DNA of 64,000 nt from Piliocolobus tephrosceles (lineage: Eukaryota > Chordata > Mammalia > Primates > Cercopithecidae), in contig NC_045438.1 in NCBI RefSeq assembly GCF_002776525.5, positions 144,438,095-144,502,094 of the forward strand, given 5' to 3'. A program made the translations under genes and the position numbers. Below, piece after piece: positions 24,831 to 37,359 of the stretch. Position 1 is the first letter of the stretch. Every line of letters starts with the position of its first letter. The notes under the pieces were generated by a model. That model saw nothing but the letters and a program-made list of their open reading frames with translations, did not search any database and was not told the origin of the DNA.

Positions 24831-26980
24831 AAAAAGTTGATGGCTGCTGTGTGTACATAGTGAATCTTGTGATCCATGGTATTCACAGTAGAATTACCTA
24901 CCTGGGCAATATTTTGGATACTTTATGCTATTATATTTAATTTTTTAAAAAAACATTTCCCTTTTGGAATAGTTAGATGTTCCAAAGAATGTTCTCCTCA
25001 TCTCTTGCTTAGAAGCATAGACCTTGCTACCAGAATTCTGGGAGATGAAGTGGAGAACAAAAAGAGGGAGTCAATATTTAGTGTATACACATTCACTCAA
25101 TCTCTTTAAGTCTTTTATCCCTAATCTTAGCTGTGTTTGGTGTCCTCCAGTCCAGAAACCTTGTGCTCTACCTTTCCCATAGAATAAACCTATAGCTTTC
25201 TAGTAGAAAGGGAGTTGAGCTGTGAAATAGACTTTTAACTATCTTTCTAGTTTGAGCTCATCTTTATCCCTACTTACAGAGTTGCCTGATGGTACCAGTT
25301 CCTTGTACTTTTAGGAATTCTTTTATTCCTGTATTGATATCAGGTTAATTCTCAGCTCTTCTCACTGCCAGCTTAGAACTGGTCTTTAGGGCTCCACATG
25401 AAGTCCTAAATACTTTGTATTGCACCACTGTGGGTGAACTCTTTATGAATAGCAACATATGTAAGTGGCACCCTGATGTCGTGAAGCATGCAACATGCAC
25501 AACCACATACAGTGGCTCAACTCAGATTTCCTTGGATCTAATAAATGAGCTACAACTATAGACTTTACATTGTTCAAAATTTTGTTTATCTTTTCTTCTA
25601 TCTGCTTCTCCTCTTTTTCCTCTTCCTCCTCTTTTCTTATCCTCTTCTCCTTCTCACCTCCTCCTCTTCCTTTTCATTCTTAAATATCTTCATTGTTGTT
25701 TCAGTATAATTTTGCAGGAAGAGGAGTTAAATGTGTGTGTTCACTATTTTTAACCAGAATTCTCTTAACAAGTTTTCTATCTTTTAAAATCACAGCCCGT
25801 TGTATCTATGCTTAAGATTTAAAGCTATGGATAATTTAGCATCCAAAGAAGTCACTTTTTTCAAATGCTAAGCAGTCTGGAAACCATCAGAACTTGCAAA
25901 GGTTGTGATGGTGGCAATAAGCATAACATACGATTTAACTATGAAGTAATGAGGATGGATGCATTTGTTTGTTTTTCATTCTGAAATTCTTAGGAGTTAC
26001 ACATTAAAGTTCAGTAAACTATGAACTGAACTTGGAAGGAGGAATGATGGTGATGGCTGTTTGCATCTGAAAATTCTCATATCCATGCAAGAGATGAGAA
26101 CAAAGAATGAATGAGGAAGTTAGTCTTAGGGTTTCTTACTACATTATGGCTAGGTTTTGTGTGTACAAAAGCTGAACTGAGCAGAAGCTCATTGTGACTG
26201 TTTGTGAAACTGCTTGAATATAACTTTTTCCCCTATGTTTTGTCCCTTTATGGTGGAATAATTTATATATAAACAGTTATAAAATACATTTATTGAATGT
26301 CTACTATTGCAAAAGTCCCTACTCATGATTCATTCTTTGGCATGAGAATTTAAATTGCAAATACCCCATGGGAGAGATCACATGTTACACTTTGCACTCA
26401 TTTGTACCTGAATGTGAATAAATGTATCCAACTCATCTTAATCATTGGTTAGGAGCAGAACAACAGGGGAGTGAATATTTACAGTGCATATACAATGAAT
26501 ATATGCACTAATACTGCTTTCAAACTCTGTTTTATATGTAAATGGTCAATGCAATTACCTATCGAATCTTATTTGGGAGAAAGCCATAGTTAAACGATTA
26601 AACCTGCTGAGAAAAGGTACAAGAAACACTCCTTTGTTCCAAACAGCTGAAAACAATGGAGAAAAACACACTTCTAGAAAGGGAAACAATAAAAATTTGT
26701 TTTGGTATCTTGTTGGTGCCATATAAGTGAATTTATCACTGGCTATTATAAAATTATTTTCATATTAAAGATGGATCTTGCAGCATCAGGAGTTTCTTTG
26801 ATATTAGAAGGCTCAGGTATATTCTCCTAGGAAAGTTAATTTGGACACCAAGAGAAATGTGGAAATGGTGATTCTAAAAGAAAGAATGACAACAATATCA
26901 CTGTTTTGGTGAATATTTTAAGAGAAAGCAGGCTCACAACTGAGTGGCAAAGACAGTTATGGAAGCCTCACTGTAATGCC
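24831..26980. other. About 2.1 kb without recognised gene
   Basis: Unique-looking. A pyrimidine-rich patch (CTCCTCTTTTTCCTCTTCCT and on) lies at about 25590-25680. No repeat family recognised. Confidence 0.45.
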
Positions 26981-26982
26981 AC

Positions 26983-27029
26983 CATGGAGCACGGAGCATG
27001 GAGCATGGGGCATGGAGCATGGAGCATAG
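26983..27029. repeat. (CATGGAG)n minisatellite
   Basis: Six contiguous 7-bp units, two of them with one change (CACGGAG, CATGGGG), then a partial seventh (CATAG). Confidence 0.92.
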
Positions 27030-27405
27030 CACAGCCAGCTGAGAGAGAGAGAGTCTGTGACAGTCAAGGGTGCAAGTAGGCACAGACAGGACAGATCATG
27101 TACACTTTGCTCCACTCTGTTCTTAGGTTCTAGAACAAAAGCCATGCAGGCCTGGGGACCTGTCCTTCAGCTTCTTCAGTTGGTCCTGGCAGTAGGAAAG
27201 GCAGGTCTGTGTGTATCTCTTCTAGCTGCATTAAATAGTCTCGTTCTGTGTTTACAGACAGAGGCTACATTTCTATGACAATGGTCAGATGTGGCCAGAG
27301 TCCTTGGGTATGAGATCTGTTATAGAAAGGACGAGGGGTTTTAGGATGCTGAGGAGGCCACGAGCATTTTTCTGTTCCCAAAGCAAGAATGGTTTACTTT
27401 ATTTA
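27030..27405. other. No recognised gene or repeat
   Basis: Unique-looking sequence between the 7-bp repeat and an L1M end. Confidence 0.4.
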
Positions 27406-27905
27406 ATTTTTTTTTTTTTGCAACCATCACAATTATCAATTTCCAAAACTTTAAAAAAATCATTCCAGATACTCTGTACCATGAAGCAATAACCCTCTCA
27501 TATGCTTCTTTTCCCACTCTTTGGTAACTGCTATTCTACTTTCTGTCTCTATGAATTTGCTGATTCTAGATACCTTGTATAAATGGAGTCATATGATACT
27601 TATCCCTTTGTGTCTGGTTTCTTTCACTTAGTGTGATATTTTTCAGGTTATTCATGTTGTGGCACATATCAGACTTTTATATCTTTTTTTGGGATAAATA
27701 ATATTCCAGTCTATGGATATATCACATTTTGTTTATCCATCTGTCTATTGATGAACATCCTGGTTGTTTCCCATATTGGGATATTTGGTAATAATGCTTC
27801 AGTGAACACTGGTGTACAAATCTGTTTGAGTTCCTGTTTTCAATTTTTTTGAATATATAGCTGAGAGTGGACTTGTTGGATAATATGGAAATTCTATGTT
27901 AAATA
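27406..27905 (-). mobile_element. L1M (L1MB-like) 3' end, minus strand
   Basis: The antisense L1M 3' UTR order is clear: 'caaccatcacaattatcaatttcc', 'ggtaactgctattctactttctgtctctatgaatttgc', 'ataaatggagtcatatgatac', 'ggatatatcacattttgtttatcc', 'gagagtggacttgttggataatatgg'. A T-tract (27407-27419) precedes it. Confidence 0.85.
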
Positions 27906-28560
27906 TTCCGAGGAATGGAGAAGGGCCTTTAAAAGGGAAGCTTACTTTTTTCTTATAGGGACATAAAAAAGAGATTTTTCTGAAGTTGTTTTGGCAGGTG
28001 TCCTTTTAGGGAATTTCTTTTTGAACACATAGTTCTTGTTGGGTGTTGACAAGATGGCATATGTGTGTAGAATAGAATGTCTCCCCTTCTTTTATTTTTG
28101 GGATCCCAAAGAAAGTCAGCACTGAACAAGGTCTGTCATAATGACCTTCATTGGAGCTGGTGAGAAATGATGCGGGGACACAGATTGAGGGGGCTACTAT
28201 TGTGTTTCCTGGCCTGACCTAGCATTTGCCTTTTGTGCCTGGTCATTTATTACCACGTTGTTCAAAGAGAGGAAAGTTTGGTGGCTCTCTGAAAAACTTG
28301 TGGTATAAGTAGCTCTTCTTTTTTTCCTAGACTTTTTGAGCTTTATCCTAGTTTCCTGATTCAGTTTTCCCACACTATACCTGAGCCATGAGCCGGTTGA
28401 TTTGGTGGTGGGAATTACTAGAAATACGATTTTCTTTGGAGCAGAAGCTTGATGCTAGAGTGATGGTTGCCTGGTGGCTGTGAAATGGAGATGTTCATCA
28501 AGATACTGCCAACTGTTTCTGATATGATGCAGTGATCATCTTAAGTTAAATGGCATCGCC
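27906..28560. other. No recognised gene or repeat
   Basis: Unique-looking sequence. Confidence 0.4.
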
Positions 28561-28563
28561 TTA

Positions 28564-28776
28564 GACCTGGAGTTGCTAGATAAAATACAGGACACCTGGT
28601 TAAATTTGTATTTAAACAATGACATTGTCTTTTAAACTTTTCAAAAATAGTGTACATATGTCCATAGTATTGCATAGGACATAGTGATACTAACAAATTG
28701 TTCCTCATTTTTCTGAAATTCAAATTCACCTGGGTGTCCTGTATTTAAATTTGTTAAATCTGGCAACCATCCTGAA
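28564..28776. mobile_element. Palindromic non-autonomous DNA transposon relic
   Basis: The left arm (about 28571-28625, with 'tacaggacacctggttaaat') is the inverted complement of the right arm (about 28715-28770, with 'cacctgggtgtcctgtattt'). The ends 'agttgctaga' and 'tctggcaacc' are also complementary. Such long-palindrome MER elements are known in mammals; I do not fix the family. Confidence 0.7.
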
Positions 28777-29008
28777 AGCACCAAATGTCTGGGAGACCCT
28801 TACTTTCCTTCAGAGTGTTCTTTAAAACATGCACTCTCAATCTCTGTGGCTTTGTTCCTTGTGCATGGTGCAACTGGCCCATGTTTTTCATGAGGCCATT
28901 CTCTAGCAGGGTAGAGGCAGCAAGTGCATCCACTGAGGAGTCATGGCAGAGACTTCTGAGATGACTCAGGAAAATGGCCATGTTTTGTTACCTGTTTTGC
29001 TCAGGGAG

Positions 29009-29377
29009 TGTATTAGTCTGTTCTCACGCTGCTATAAGGACATACCTGAGACTGGGTAATTTATAAAGGAAAGAAGTTTAATTGACTCAGAGTTCTGCCT
29101 AGCTAGAGAGACCTCAGGAAACTTACAATCATGGTGGAAGGGAAAGCAAACATGTTCTTCTTCACATGGTGGCAGGAGAGAGTAGTGCAGAGTGAAATGG
29201 GGAAAAGCCCCTTATCAAATGATCAGATCTCATGAGAACTCACTCATTATCACAAGAACAGCATGGGGGACCCATCACCATGATTCAGTTATCTCCACCT
29301 GGTCCTGCCCTTAACACGTGGGGATTATTACAATTCAAGCAGAGATTTGAGTGGGAACACAGAGCCAAACCATATCA
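29009..29377 (-). mobile_element. MST-type MaLR solo LTR
   Basis: An antisense LTR from TGTATTAGTCTG to 'ccaaaccatatca'. Flanking 5-mers GGGAG (29004-29008) and GGGGG (29378-29382) differ at one base, consistent with an aged target duplication. Confidence 0.92.
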
Positions 29378-29382
29378 GGGGG

Positions 29383-32300
29383 CTTTTCTCACCAGGGACC
29401 AGGTGAACGTTAGATGGGCATGGTGCACAGGCACCAGGTGGAGCCCCTGCCAGTGGGGCTAATGTTCCACATGGATGTCAAGGATGAAGCTGCCTGTCTA
29501 CTCCCCATGGTGCTGGGGTGCACGCTAGACAGGGAGGTGATTTTCAAACCTGGCAGAAGCAGGCCTGAGTGGAATATCTCCGTTGAAGTCCTGAACAAAT
29601 GGAGACTGTTTATCTGGGCCTTGAAGGGGTGGGGAATTAGGAGATGGGGATAGAGTCATGGGAAAAAAGATGCTGGAGTCAGACAAACCAGCTCTTCCAC
29701 AGTTGTGCCCAGAAGGACTGTAACCCTGGGCTTTAGCTATTGGCCTTTGCTTTGAGTTCTACCACTCAACTGCAAGATCAGAATGGGTTTCCACCTCAAA
29801 CTGAGTCCTTCTGTTCACAACTTCTGTCCCTGCAGTGAATTTTTCTACTGCTGTTATTTCCGGCTCCAAGCTTTCATATACCTGAAGCTTTTCCTGTTTT
29901 TATGTTTTAAAACTCAATAATTATAGCCACTGCAGCTGCTAGGTGAAGTTAGGCAAGCTTTATTGTGTCCAGATTGGCTTTCAAATGATGGTTGATAAAT
30001 TAAATTATGGTCATCTGTAGAGGGATGGATGAGAAATAATTATCTGGATGCATGTCATAATGTCACAGAAGCACAGATCTCTCTGGACCTTTTTCTTTTC
30101 TATCTCACTTTCTCTCTTTTTTTTCAGATGAAAGGATTCTTTAGCTCTTTTCCACCCAAGCCACCACAAGCCAATGTCCAGCATATTACAGGAGGAGGTT
30201 GCTTTTATAAACCAGGGGCAGGCTGTAAAAGGCATCTAAGGGGTCGTCTAGATTGTTTTTCAGCTTATTTTCTTTTTGACAGCTTTAAAGGGCCTTTTAA
30301 AATTGCCAGGAGAGTAGATTCATATTTTTATCATTCCACCTGCATAGCATTTTAGACACATTTATATTCCTGAAAGCATAATAATACATAACATTTAGCA
30401 TTTAATTTATGACTCCTGCCACATCTGGTATAAAACTCCTTCTGAAGCAATAAATCAACCTCTTCATGTCAAATTGCCATTCATTCTTTGACCTCCTCCA
30501 TAATTTATGGTTTGTGAGTGCAAAATGGGAGAAGCAGCTTAAATCAAGTGGATTTTAATTAACAATCTTAGAAAATTCAGAAGAATATTTGCAATTTATT
30601 CATGAGACGAAAGGACTTTGTTGCTAGAAAGAAAGAAAAAAAAGCAGCTCATTTCCATGGGTATAAATTGAAGTCTATTCTGGGTGTTTCAACACCACAA
30701 CGTAAAGATTTTTCTCTACTTTGAGTTAGAAAGATAAAGTGATTGTGGTAGGAAAAGCTGACCAAGCTCCTAGGACAGAATCCATTTTCTAGAAGAGATT
30801 TTGAGGGAAAAGAGGAGGGGAGACATGTACCTATCTTCTGCTTAGTACAGCCTTTAACAGAGTTGCCTGGCTGCTGACACGGTGCCTTTCATGTCAAACA
30901 ATTTTATTTCTAAGCTTTTCACAGTGTGTCCTAAGTAGCTTCTATTAGCATTGTCCTGTCCGTTTCCTTGGCAACAGAGCCGGTCAATTTAGACACCATT
31001 TAAGAGCGGTGGAAAAAGCAACAACCAACAGTGTGATGGGCAAAATTACAGAGAACAAGCTGAATACAATCCTCGCTGGAGGAGATGCATTTTCTTCCAG
31101 GGCCCATTTCATTTTAATTAAAATTGAAAAGCTCTTTTAAACAAGTCCCTAGATTAAGCTCAGGCCAGAGTAATCTACTGTACAACCATCGCAGCTGCAT
31201 TCCTTAATGTTATCTCTTTAACCTTAATGGATTGCTTGCACGTTTTCAGATAAACAAGGAGAGAAAACCTAGGGGCAATATGGTAGCGTCTTGTTATCCG
31301 TCTTTAAGTAAATATAGAACGAACAGACACAGCTCTATTCATGTCTGAAGTTCCATTTAAGTGGAACACAAGAGAACCTCCAGCTGTCTCATATAATCAT
31401 TATAGTTTATCTTGCATGAGAAAATAAACTTTTATTTCATATATCATAGGTGGTCTCATTTGCCATTTACCTCATTTTATTTGTTGCAGCCACTTTATGC
31501 AGCCATTTATTTCCAATAATCATACATGGATCATATTGAATATGGAACCAAGTGGAAGTTTGGAATTTTCAGTATTGAGTTTTATCTTGGTTGTAGGTTT
31601 TGCACTGCCATTGCATTCACAGCTTTCTTGTGTGTAGGACGGGACAGAACCTAATTTGAGGGTGGGGAAATCTTTTCTCTTAGCACAGGGTAGGTTAAAA
31701 ATTACTTGTCCTCCAGGATGAAAATAAGTGAATCCATATACTGTGTATATTTGCAAATATGACAAAAATTTGATTATAGGGACTTGAAGGCAGCTTCAAA
31801 TTTTTTTTCACTTTAAGTAAGTTGGACAAGAGAGTTTGTATTTATAGATAGAAAATTCTTAGTAATACTGTTTATGTTATGCTGAATGCACTGAGATATT
31901 TCAGGGTTTGCGTCTTTTTTCCTTTTAAATGACTCCCATCTAAATGGAATCCTGGAAAGCAGTGAATGCCTCCTCATTGAAAATACTAAAGAATAAACAT
32001 AAATTTTCTTACTGGAGATATCTTAAGGAAGATTCATGGCCCAGTAGGGTATTTGATGACAAAGTCCCTTCTTATATCATGATCCCACCCCTGAAGATAG
32101 ACAAATGCGTGTTACCCAAAATAGCCCAGGAATTGGTGGGAGAAAATGACCCCTTCACTTTGTATGCCTCAGTTATCTGGGAATATGCTTCCCTTCTTTC
32201 TACAGGGTACCTTTGTTTCTTAGGTGAAAATAGAAAGTGTTCTCTTCCAGGCTTTTTTGGATTCCTCTTTACCTTATGGGCAAATATACGAGACCTGGTG

Positions 32301-32985
32301 TCCGTGAACATTCTTGATCAAATATTACTGGGATCATAGAGTTTGTGAGATTTCCCTGCACTTTTAGATTTAGTAAAAATCATCCTGAATCATGTTTCCC
32401 ATTAAAAACATTACTGGAGCCTTAAAACCATTCCAATTAGGCTCTCCATGGCTAGATAACAAAGGTGCCAATTAATGCTGGTTATAAAGGGAAACAGCAG
32501 GGCCCACCAGTCATCTTCCCATAAGGCTCACAAGAACAATTAGATACATAGGCTGACATTTCATCTTTGGTGTTTACATAATGCATACCACAGTGATTGA
32601 TCAGAAGGAGCTATATAGATGTGACAGACTGACAGAAAATAAGGGCAGATGTCACCCATCTTTTTCATTATGATGACTATTTTAACGAACAGACCCACTC
32701 ATTTCTGCAGTCCATTAAATCAGCTGACAGTGTAAACATCTGCAGAATAGCCCTGGGAATTGGGTTTGTCAGGTGAGGACACTTTGGCTAGCAGGGAGGA
32801 GATGTGGGATCCCTCAGGGGCTGCTGCTTCTGGGGAGAAACCCACAAGCTGTCCCGTACAGGAGACCTTGCTTTTCTTGACACCGGGAGCTCAGGATATA
32901 GAAAAGATTTGTGCCACCAAAATGACATACAACCAAGATCATTTTCTGTCCTTTTACATTCTTTCAGAATTCTCTCCTGTGTCTG
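29383..32985. other. Repeat-poor 3.6 kb, no gene recognised
   Basis: I see no Alu, L1, LTR or MIR here. Homopolymers are few and there are ATTA/TAATTA-rich passages (for example 31110-31130). Open frames include one of 131 codons at 31944-32339 (plus), with no domain I recognise. This may be ancestral, possibly constrained non-coding DNA. Confidence 0.45.
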
Positions 32986-32989
32986 GCCT

Positions 32990-33100
32990 CTCTTCATTTC
33001 CTGAGCTCTGAATGTGATTCATGGAATAACCTTGAGCAAATGATAACCTCTCCTGGCCTCATGTTTTCTCATCTGTGAAATATGGATCCCTGCGACTCTC
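32990..33100 (+). mobile_element. MIR fragment
   Basis: 'aataaccttgagcaaatgataacctctcctggcctcatgttttctcatctgtgaaatatgg' follows the MIR core and 3' side in order. Confidence 0.55.
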
Positions 33101-33358
33101 AGTTCCCTCTCCCCATGGAATAACTCTCTCTGAAAAGCATTTTGATCTCCATAGGGAAAGGTATTCTATGGTAACACAGAATTATATTTAATTCTGCACC
33201 ACCCACAAGTTCAATTTGTGTGGTCCCAGCCTGACTCCATAAACAATCTAAGTGTGTCTTGGGGTATGTGGGTATGAACACCTGAAAGGGGAAACCATTC
33301 ATGTCTCAACACCAGCAGCATTCTGCATTGTTTTCACCATGACTTTGTCCTTCTAAAA

Positions 33359-33560
33359 CAGCATTTCTCAACTTTGGCACTATTGGCATTTTGAGATGGA
33401 CAATTCTTTGCTGTGGGGGCTGTCTTGTGCATTGTGGGCTGTTAACTAGATATCAGTTTGACCCTCTCCTCCTACTTGGAGTTATGACCAGCAAAAATGT
33501 CTCCAGATGTGGCCACGTATTCTCTGGGTGTGCAGAATCCCTCCCGGTTGAGAAGCCCTG
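33359..33560 (-). mobile_element. MER20-like hAT element
   Basis: Terminal inverted repeats CAGCATTTCTCAAC and GTTGAGAAGCCCTG frame a 202-bp element. Internal blocks 'cactattggcattttgaga', 'ctgtcttgtgcattgtggg' and 'aaaatgtctccagatgtgg' match MER20 as I remember it, read antisense. Flanking octamers TTCTAAAA and CTCTAATA match at 6 of 8, fitting an 8-bp hAT target duplication. Confidence 0.85.
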
Positions 33561-34880
33561 CTCTAATATACGCTGTGATAGTCTTCCCAGCAACTTGGAA
33601 CAGGGAGGTCTTGAATCTGGGTCTAGGTTTGGGCATATATAAATTAGCTGGTTGCCTCCAAGGTACGAAGCAAATCCAAGAAAGAAAAAAATTCCCATTT
33701 TTATATTTGAGTGCAGCTAGTTTCATGATACTCTCCTGGCATTTTTTTTTTCCCCACTAGATTGCTACTACTTGTCATAGTGATAAGAAAAAACAAGGGA
33801 TGCTGGCTTCTGTACCCTGAACTTTCCTTAAATGAAGACTAAAAGATCTATTAGGTCTGCTTGAAGTCTCTGGGTTGAAAAGCAGACACCCAGTCTTGCT
33901 GTATGAGATACAGTCTCCTGAACTAATGATGTTATATGTTTTCTTGGAAAAGCGTCCTGCTTCACAGTTGTAGCCCATTAGTTGATTTGTATCCAGAGAG
34001 CATACCCATTGATTCTTCCCTGTTAAGGGTGTGATATAAAAGCTTGCACTGTGCTGGGTAGGCATAGTCTATAAACATGATATAATCACTGTAATTAAGT
34101 CATGAAACTATCAGGAAGGACCCTGACTGAAATGACTAAGAGACAAAATATTGCATCTACCGCAGGAGGCCAAAGAACAGAAAGGTATTTAGAAATTTGG
34201 TTATTTTGTCTGCTAACTGAAAATACTGGGAGTATTTTTTGAAAAGCATAATGAAATATTATTGGAAGAAGATCCCTTATCTGTAAAGAGTCAAGTATTT
34301 AAGAATTAAACTTTTTTTTTCAAATCAATTTTTAAAAGAATTTTAAATCCTCAGACAAAATGCCACTGTCACAAATTTGTTTCCATTGAGTGCCACTTTT
34401 TGTATTGTAATTTGTAGTACACTGCCTAATTGGAATTTAACTGACAGCCTCTCTTTTCCAGAAAAGAGATAAGAAATCAGGAGGCAAAATAAAAAAAATT
34501 CTCTTGGCAATCACAAGAGATTCTCAAAAAAATCATGCACTAATGTTTATGTACTAATCAATTAATTAATTTATTCACATCAGTTTCAGTACGTCCATTC
34601 AACAACTATCAGCTCCAAGGGAACAGACCTGCTCAGGTCTGGGAAGCAGGCTCTATGATGTGTAGGTAGAGAGTCTCAGATCTCAGGTACTAAGATTGTA
34701 TCTGGAAGTATGGGCTCTGGTGGGCATGTTCTCCTGGTTCTTTAGATACTATGGATATGTGAAGCGCATGGCTGGAGAAGGGGTAGACTAAGGCCTTTTA
34801 AAGGGCAGGGCCTAGAATAAGGAACCATTTGCTTAAAGACAGTATTCTTGACAATCAACCAAGCACCAGAATTTGGTTGA
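33561..34880. other. About 1.3 kb without recognised gene or repeat
   Basis: Unique-looking. Short open frames overlap on both strands and carry no known domain. Confidence 0.4.
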
Positions 34881-34884
34881 CATA

Positions 34885-35000
34885 ATACAGGTGGAGTTAG
34901 TTTGAGTTAAATGACTTAATATACATAAATCACTAAGAAGGGTATCTGGCACATGTAGGTACTGTATAGGCGTTAGCTATACTGTTATGAGTGTTGAGAA
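34885..35000 (+). mobile_element. MIR fragment (weak)
   Basis: 'gttaaatgacttaatatacataaatcac' and 'ggtatctggcacatgtaggtactgtataggcgttagcta' resemble the MIR 3' side. Confidence 0.45.
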
Positions 35001-35056
35001 AACCAACCTAGGTTTTGGCTTATGGGATATTTTGAATATACTTTGCAAAAACAGAA

Positions 35057-35457
35057 TGTGATGGTTTGGATATTTGCCCCCTCCAAATCTCATGTTGAAA
35101 TTTGATCCCCATGTTGGAGCTGAGATCTAGTGGGAGGTGTTTGGGTTATGGGGGCGGACCTCATGACCACCTTGGTGCCATCCTTGCAGTAATGAGTGGG
35201 TTCTCCCTCTATTCGTTCCTGTGAAATCTGATTGTTCAAAAGAGCCTAGCACCTTGTTCCCTTCAATCTTCCTCCTCTCTTGTCATGTGACACCTGCTCC
35301 CCTTCACCTTCTGCCATGAATGGAAGCTCCCTGAAGCCCACATACTGACACCATGCTTCTTGTACCACCTACAGAACAATAGGCCAAATAAACATCTTTT
35401 CTTTATAAATGACCCAGCTTCAGGTATTTTTTTATAGCAATGTAAAACATACCAACA
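35057..35457 (+). mobile_element. MaLR LTR (MST/MLT1 group), plus strand
   Basis: It starts TGTGATGGTTTGGATATTTG; contains 'gaaatttgatccccatgttgga', 'gggaggtgtttgggttatggggg', an AATAAA near 35387 and the end 'gtaaaacataccaaca'. No clean target duplication. The subfamily is not resolved; more diverged than the other MaLR LTRs here except the one near 53 kb. Confidence 0.88.
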
Positions 35458-37350
35458 TGTAGAGATTGCTTGCAAAAGACATTAAAAAAGAATTTTAGTA
35501 CTGGTTATGTTCAGATGGTTGTTCCATTGTCATAATATACCACTTAAATAACACTGTTACTTTGAGGTGTGGGCTCCCAGGTTTAGTAGCTTACTGTCAT
35601 GCCTGTGGTCTGTCAAATGTGTGTTTTCCCACAAGATGGAGGCACAGCCCACGTCTCTGGGTCAGTGCCTGCGATGGTCAGTTCTCAGTAGCTGATGTCT
35701 TACACTAGGTTTGTTTTACCATCTTACAAATATGTAGCATTGATCAGGAGAAGACCTTGATGAGAGTGTGGATAAAACAGTCTAAATTCATCAACATTGC
35801 TGGAAAAACTACTCAGAAGGCACATGCTTTAAGTGCTTGGTTAGTTTGTTTACTTTTTAAAGATTGGCTATGACTTGACCTTATAGTGTTTATTGATCTA
35901 TTATTTAGACTTCACGTCCAGAGGAATGGTTGGCTTACTTATGGTAAAAGTAATTTTACTTTTGGCTCCATGAGTTATAATCCTATTACTCTTAATTGAT
36001 TCTGTTAAGGTAATCTTAATGTAATCTATTTTGAGTATCCTTTAATCATGTTGCCATGCTAGCTATCTCAAAAAAAAAAAAAAGATGAATTGACATACAA
36101 AACTTTAGCAGTGATGTGGCAACATTTTCCCTCGTAATCACCTTGGCATCATTGAGTTCCACATGAATTCAGTGCAGGACTGACTAGATCTCTCTGAGTT
36201 AACAAATCAAGGTGCCAAGTTCCGCTCGTTTTTTACTTCTGAATGCCAGGAAGCTTGTCCGAAAATCTTAAAATAGCGAAGGGCTCCAGAATGAATCATC
36301 TCAATTTATTTTAGGCTTTCAGTTTTCACGGAGTAATCTTACGATTCAGTTCATCTAGTTTGAGAGAAGTCTAGCCAGTGGGGCTGTGACAAATCAGTGT
36401 AGGAAACTTGATAATGTGAAGAGAGAGATGGTAAAAGCAAACTTTTAATTTTAGAACAAGATCCTCTTTATGGATGGGCTAAGTGTGTTGCCATTCAAGC
36501 AGTAATAGGCTGAATCTAGGTCCAACACAGGGACATCCATAATGAAAAGCTGCAGGATTAATTTTATTTCTTATTGATGCATAGATTGCTGTTTCATTCA
36601 TATAAATAAAAAATAGAAGTATAATTGTATAGCAGCAGAAAATGCACTCAAAATATGACAATACTTTTCTCCTAAGAAAATAACATCATTTGGGAGGAAA
36701 ACACCTGGTTTCTTTCTTCTTTCATTCCTGTTTAAACTGGTGCTGCCTTACTCCTTCCTCATTAATAAGTTTCCCTGTTTCCAGTGGAGGAGAAAAAATG
36801 AACCTTTCTGTTATCATTACAGAAAAGGATACTATTTATGTATATGGTCTCCCCTCTCATTTGTGATGAATTTGTGATGAGAAAGAAGCTCCCATTGCCC
36901 CTGTTTGTGTCAACATGGGACAATGATCGTGGATTTTTAAGACCCCCAATTTTCAAGAATATTAACAGTGTTATCACTCTCAGTCATTCCTCTGGAAAAT
37001 GTCATTTAAAAAATCCACACATAATATGATGGTGTCCTGAGATTAAAAATTGAACTGAGGCTCTTGACTGAGGACAATTTAGGACAAGCTGTGAAGTGGA
37101 TATATAATGTTTCTTTGGGGAGATGCTCTGTTCTTGGTGCACATGACAGTGCCCAGTTCACTTGGGCTAATTTGGCTCCTCTGAAATATCTCAGGCTCCT
37201 GAATTTTCCCTTTTCCCCCTGTTGCCCCCATGAATGCTTGTCCATCTTGTTGTCCATTCCCTTGGCACTGTTTCAAGGAGGCAACCGTCTAAACTGAGGA
37301 CTTAAACTGATGGAATTGAGATGCAAGGAGGCTCATAAGGAGCCACTCCT
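35458..37350. other. About 1.9 kb without recognised gene or repeat
   Basis: Unique-looking. A 13-base A-tract occurs at about 36071-36083. No family recognised. Confidence 0.4.
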
Positions 37351-37359
37351 TCATTTTAT

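Noticed and set aside
26983..27029. Possible CRISPR-like array
   Set aside because: The units are contiguous 7-mers without spacers, in eukaryotic DNA.
31944..32339. 131-codon plus-strand frame in the repeat-poor region
   Set aside because: No domain recognised, a competing antisense frame covers 32072-32311, and there is no clear splice or promoter context. Conservation data would be needed to revive it.
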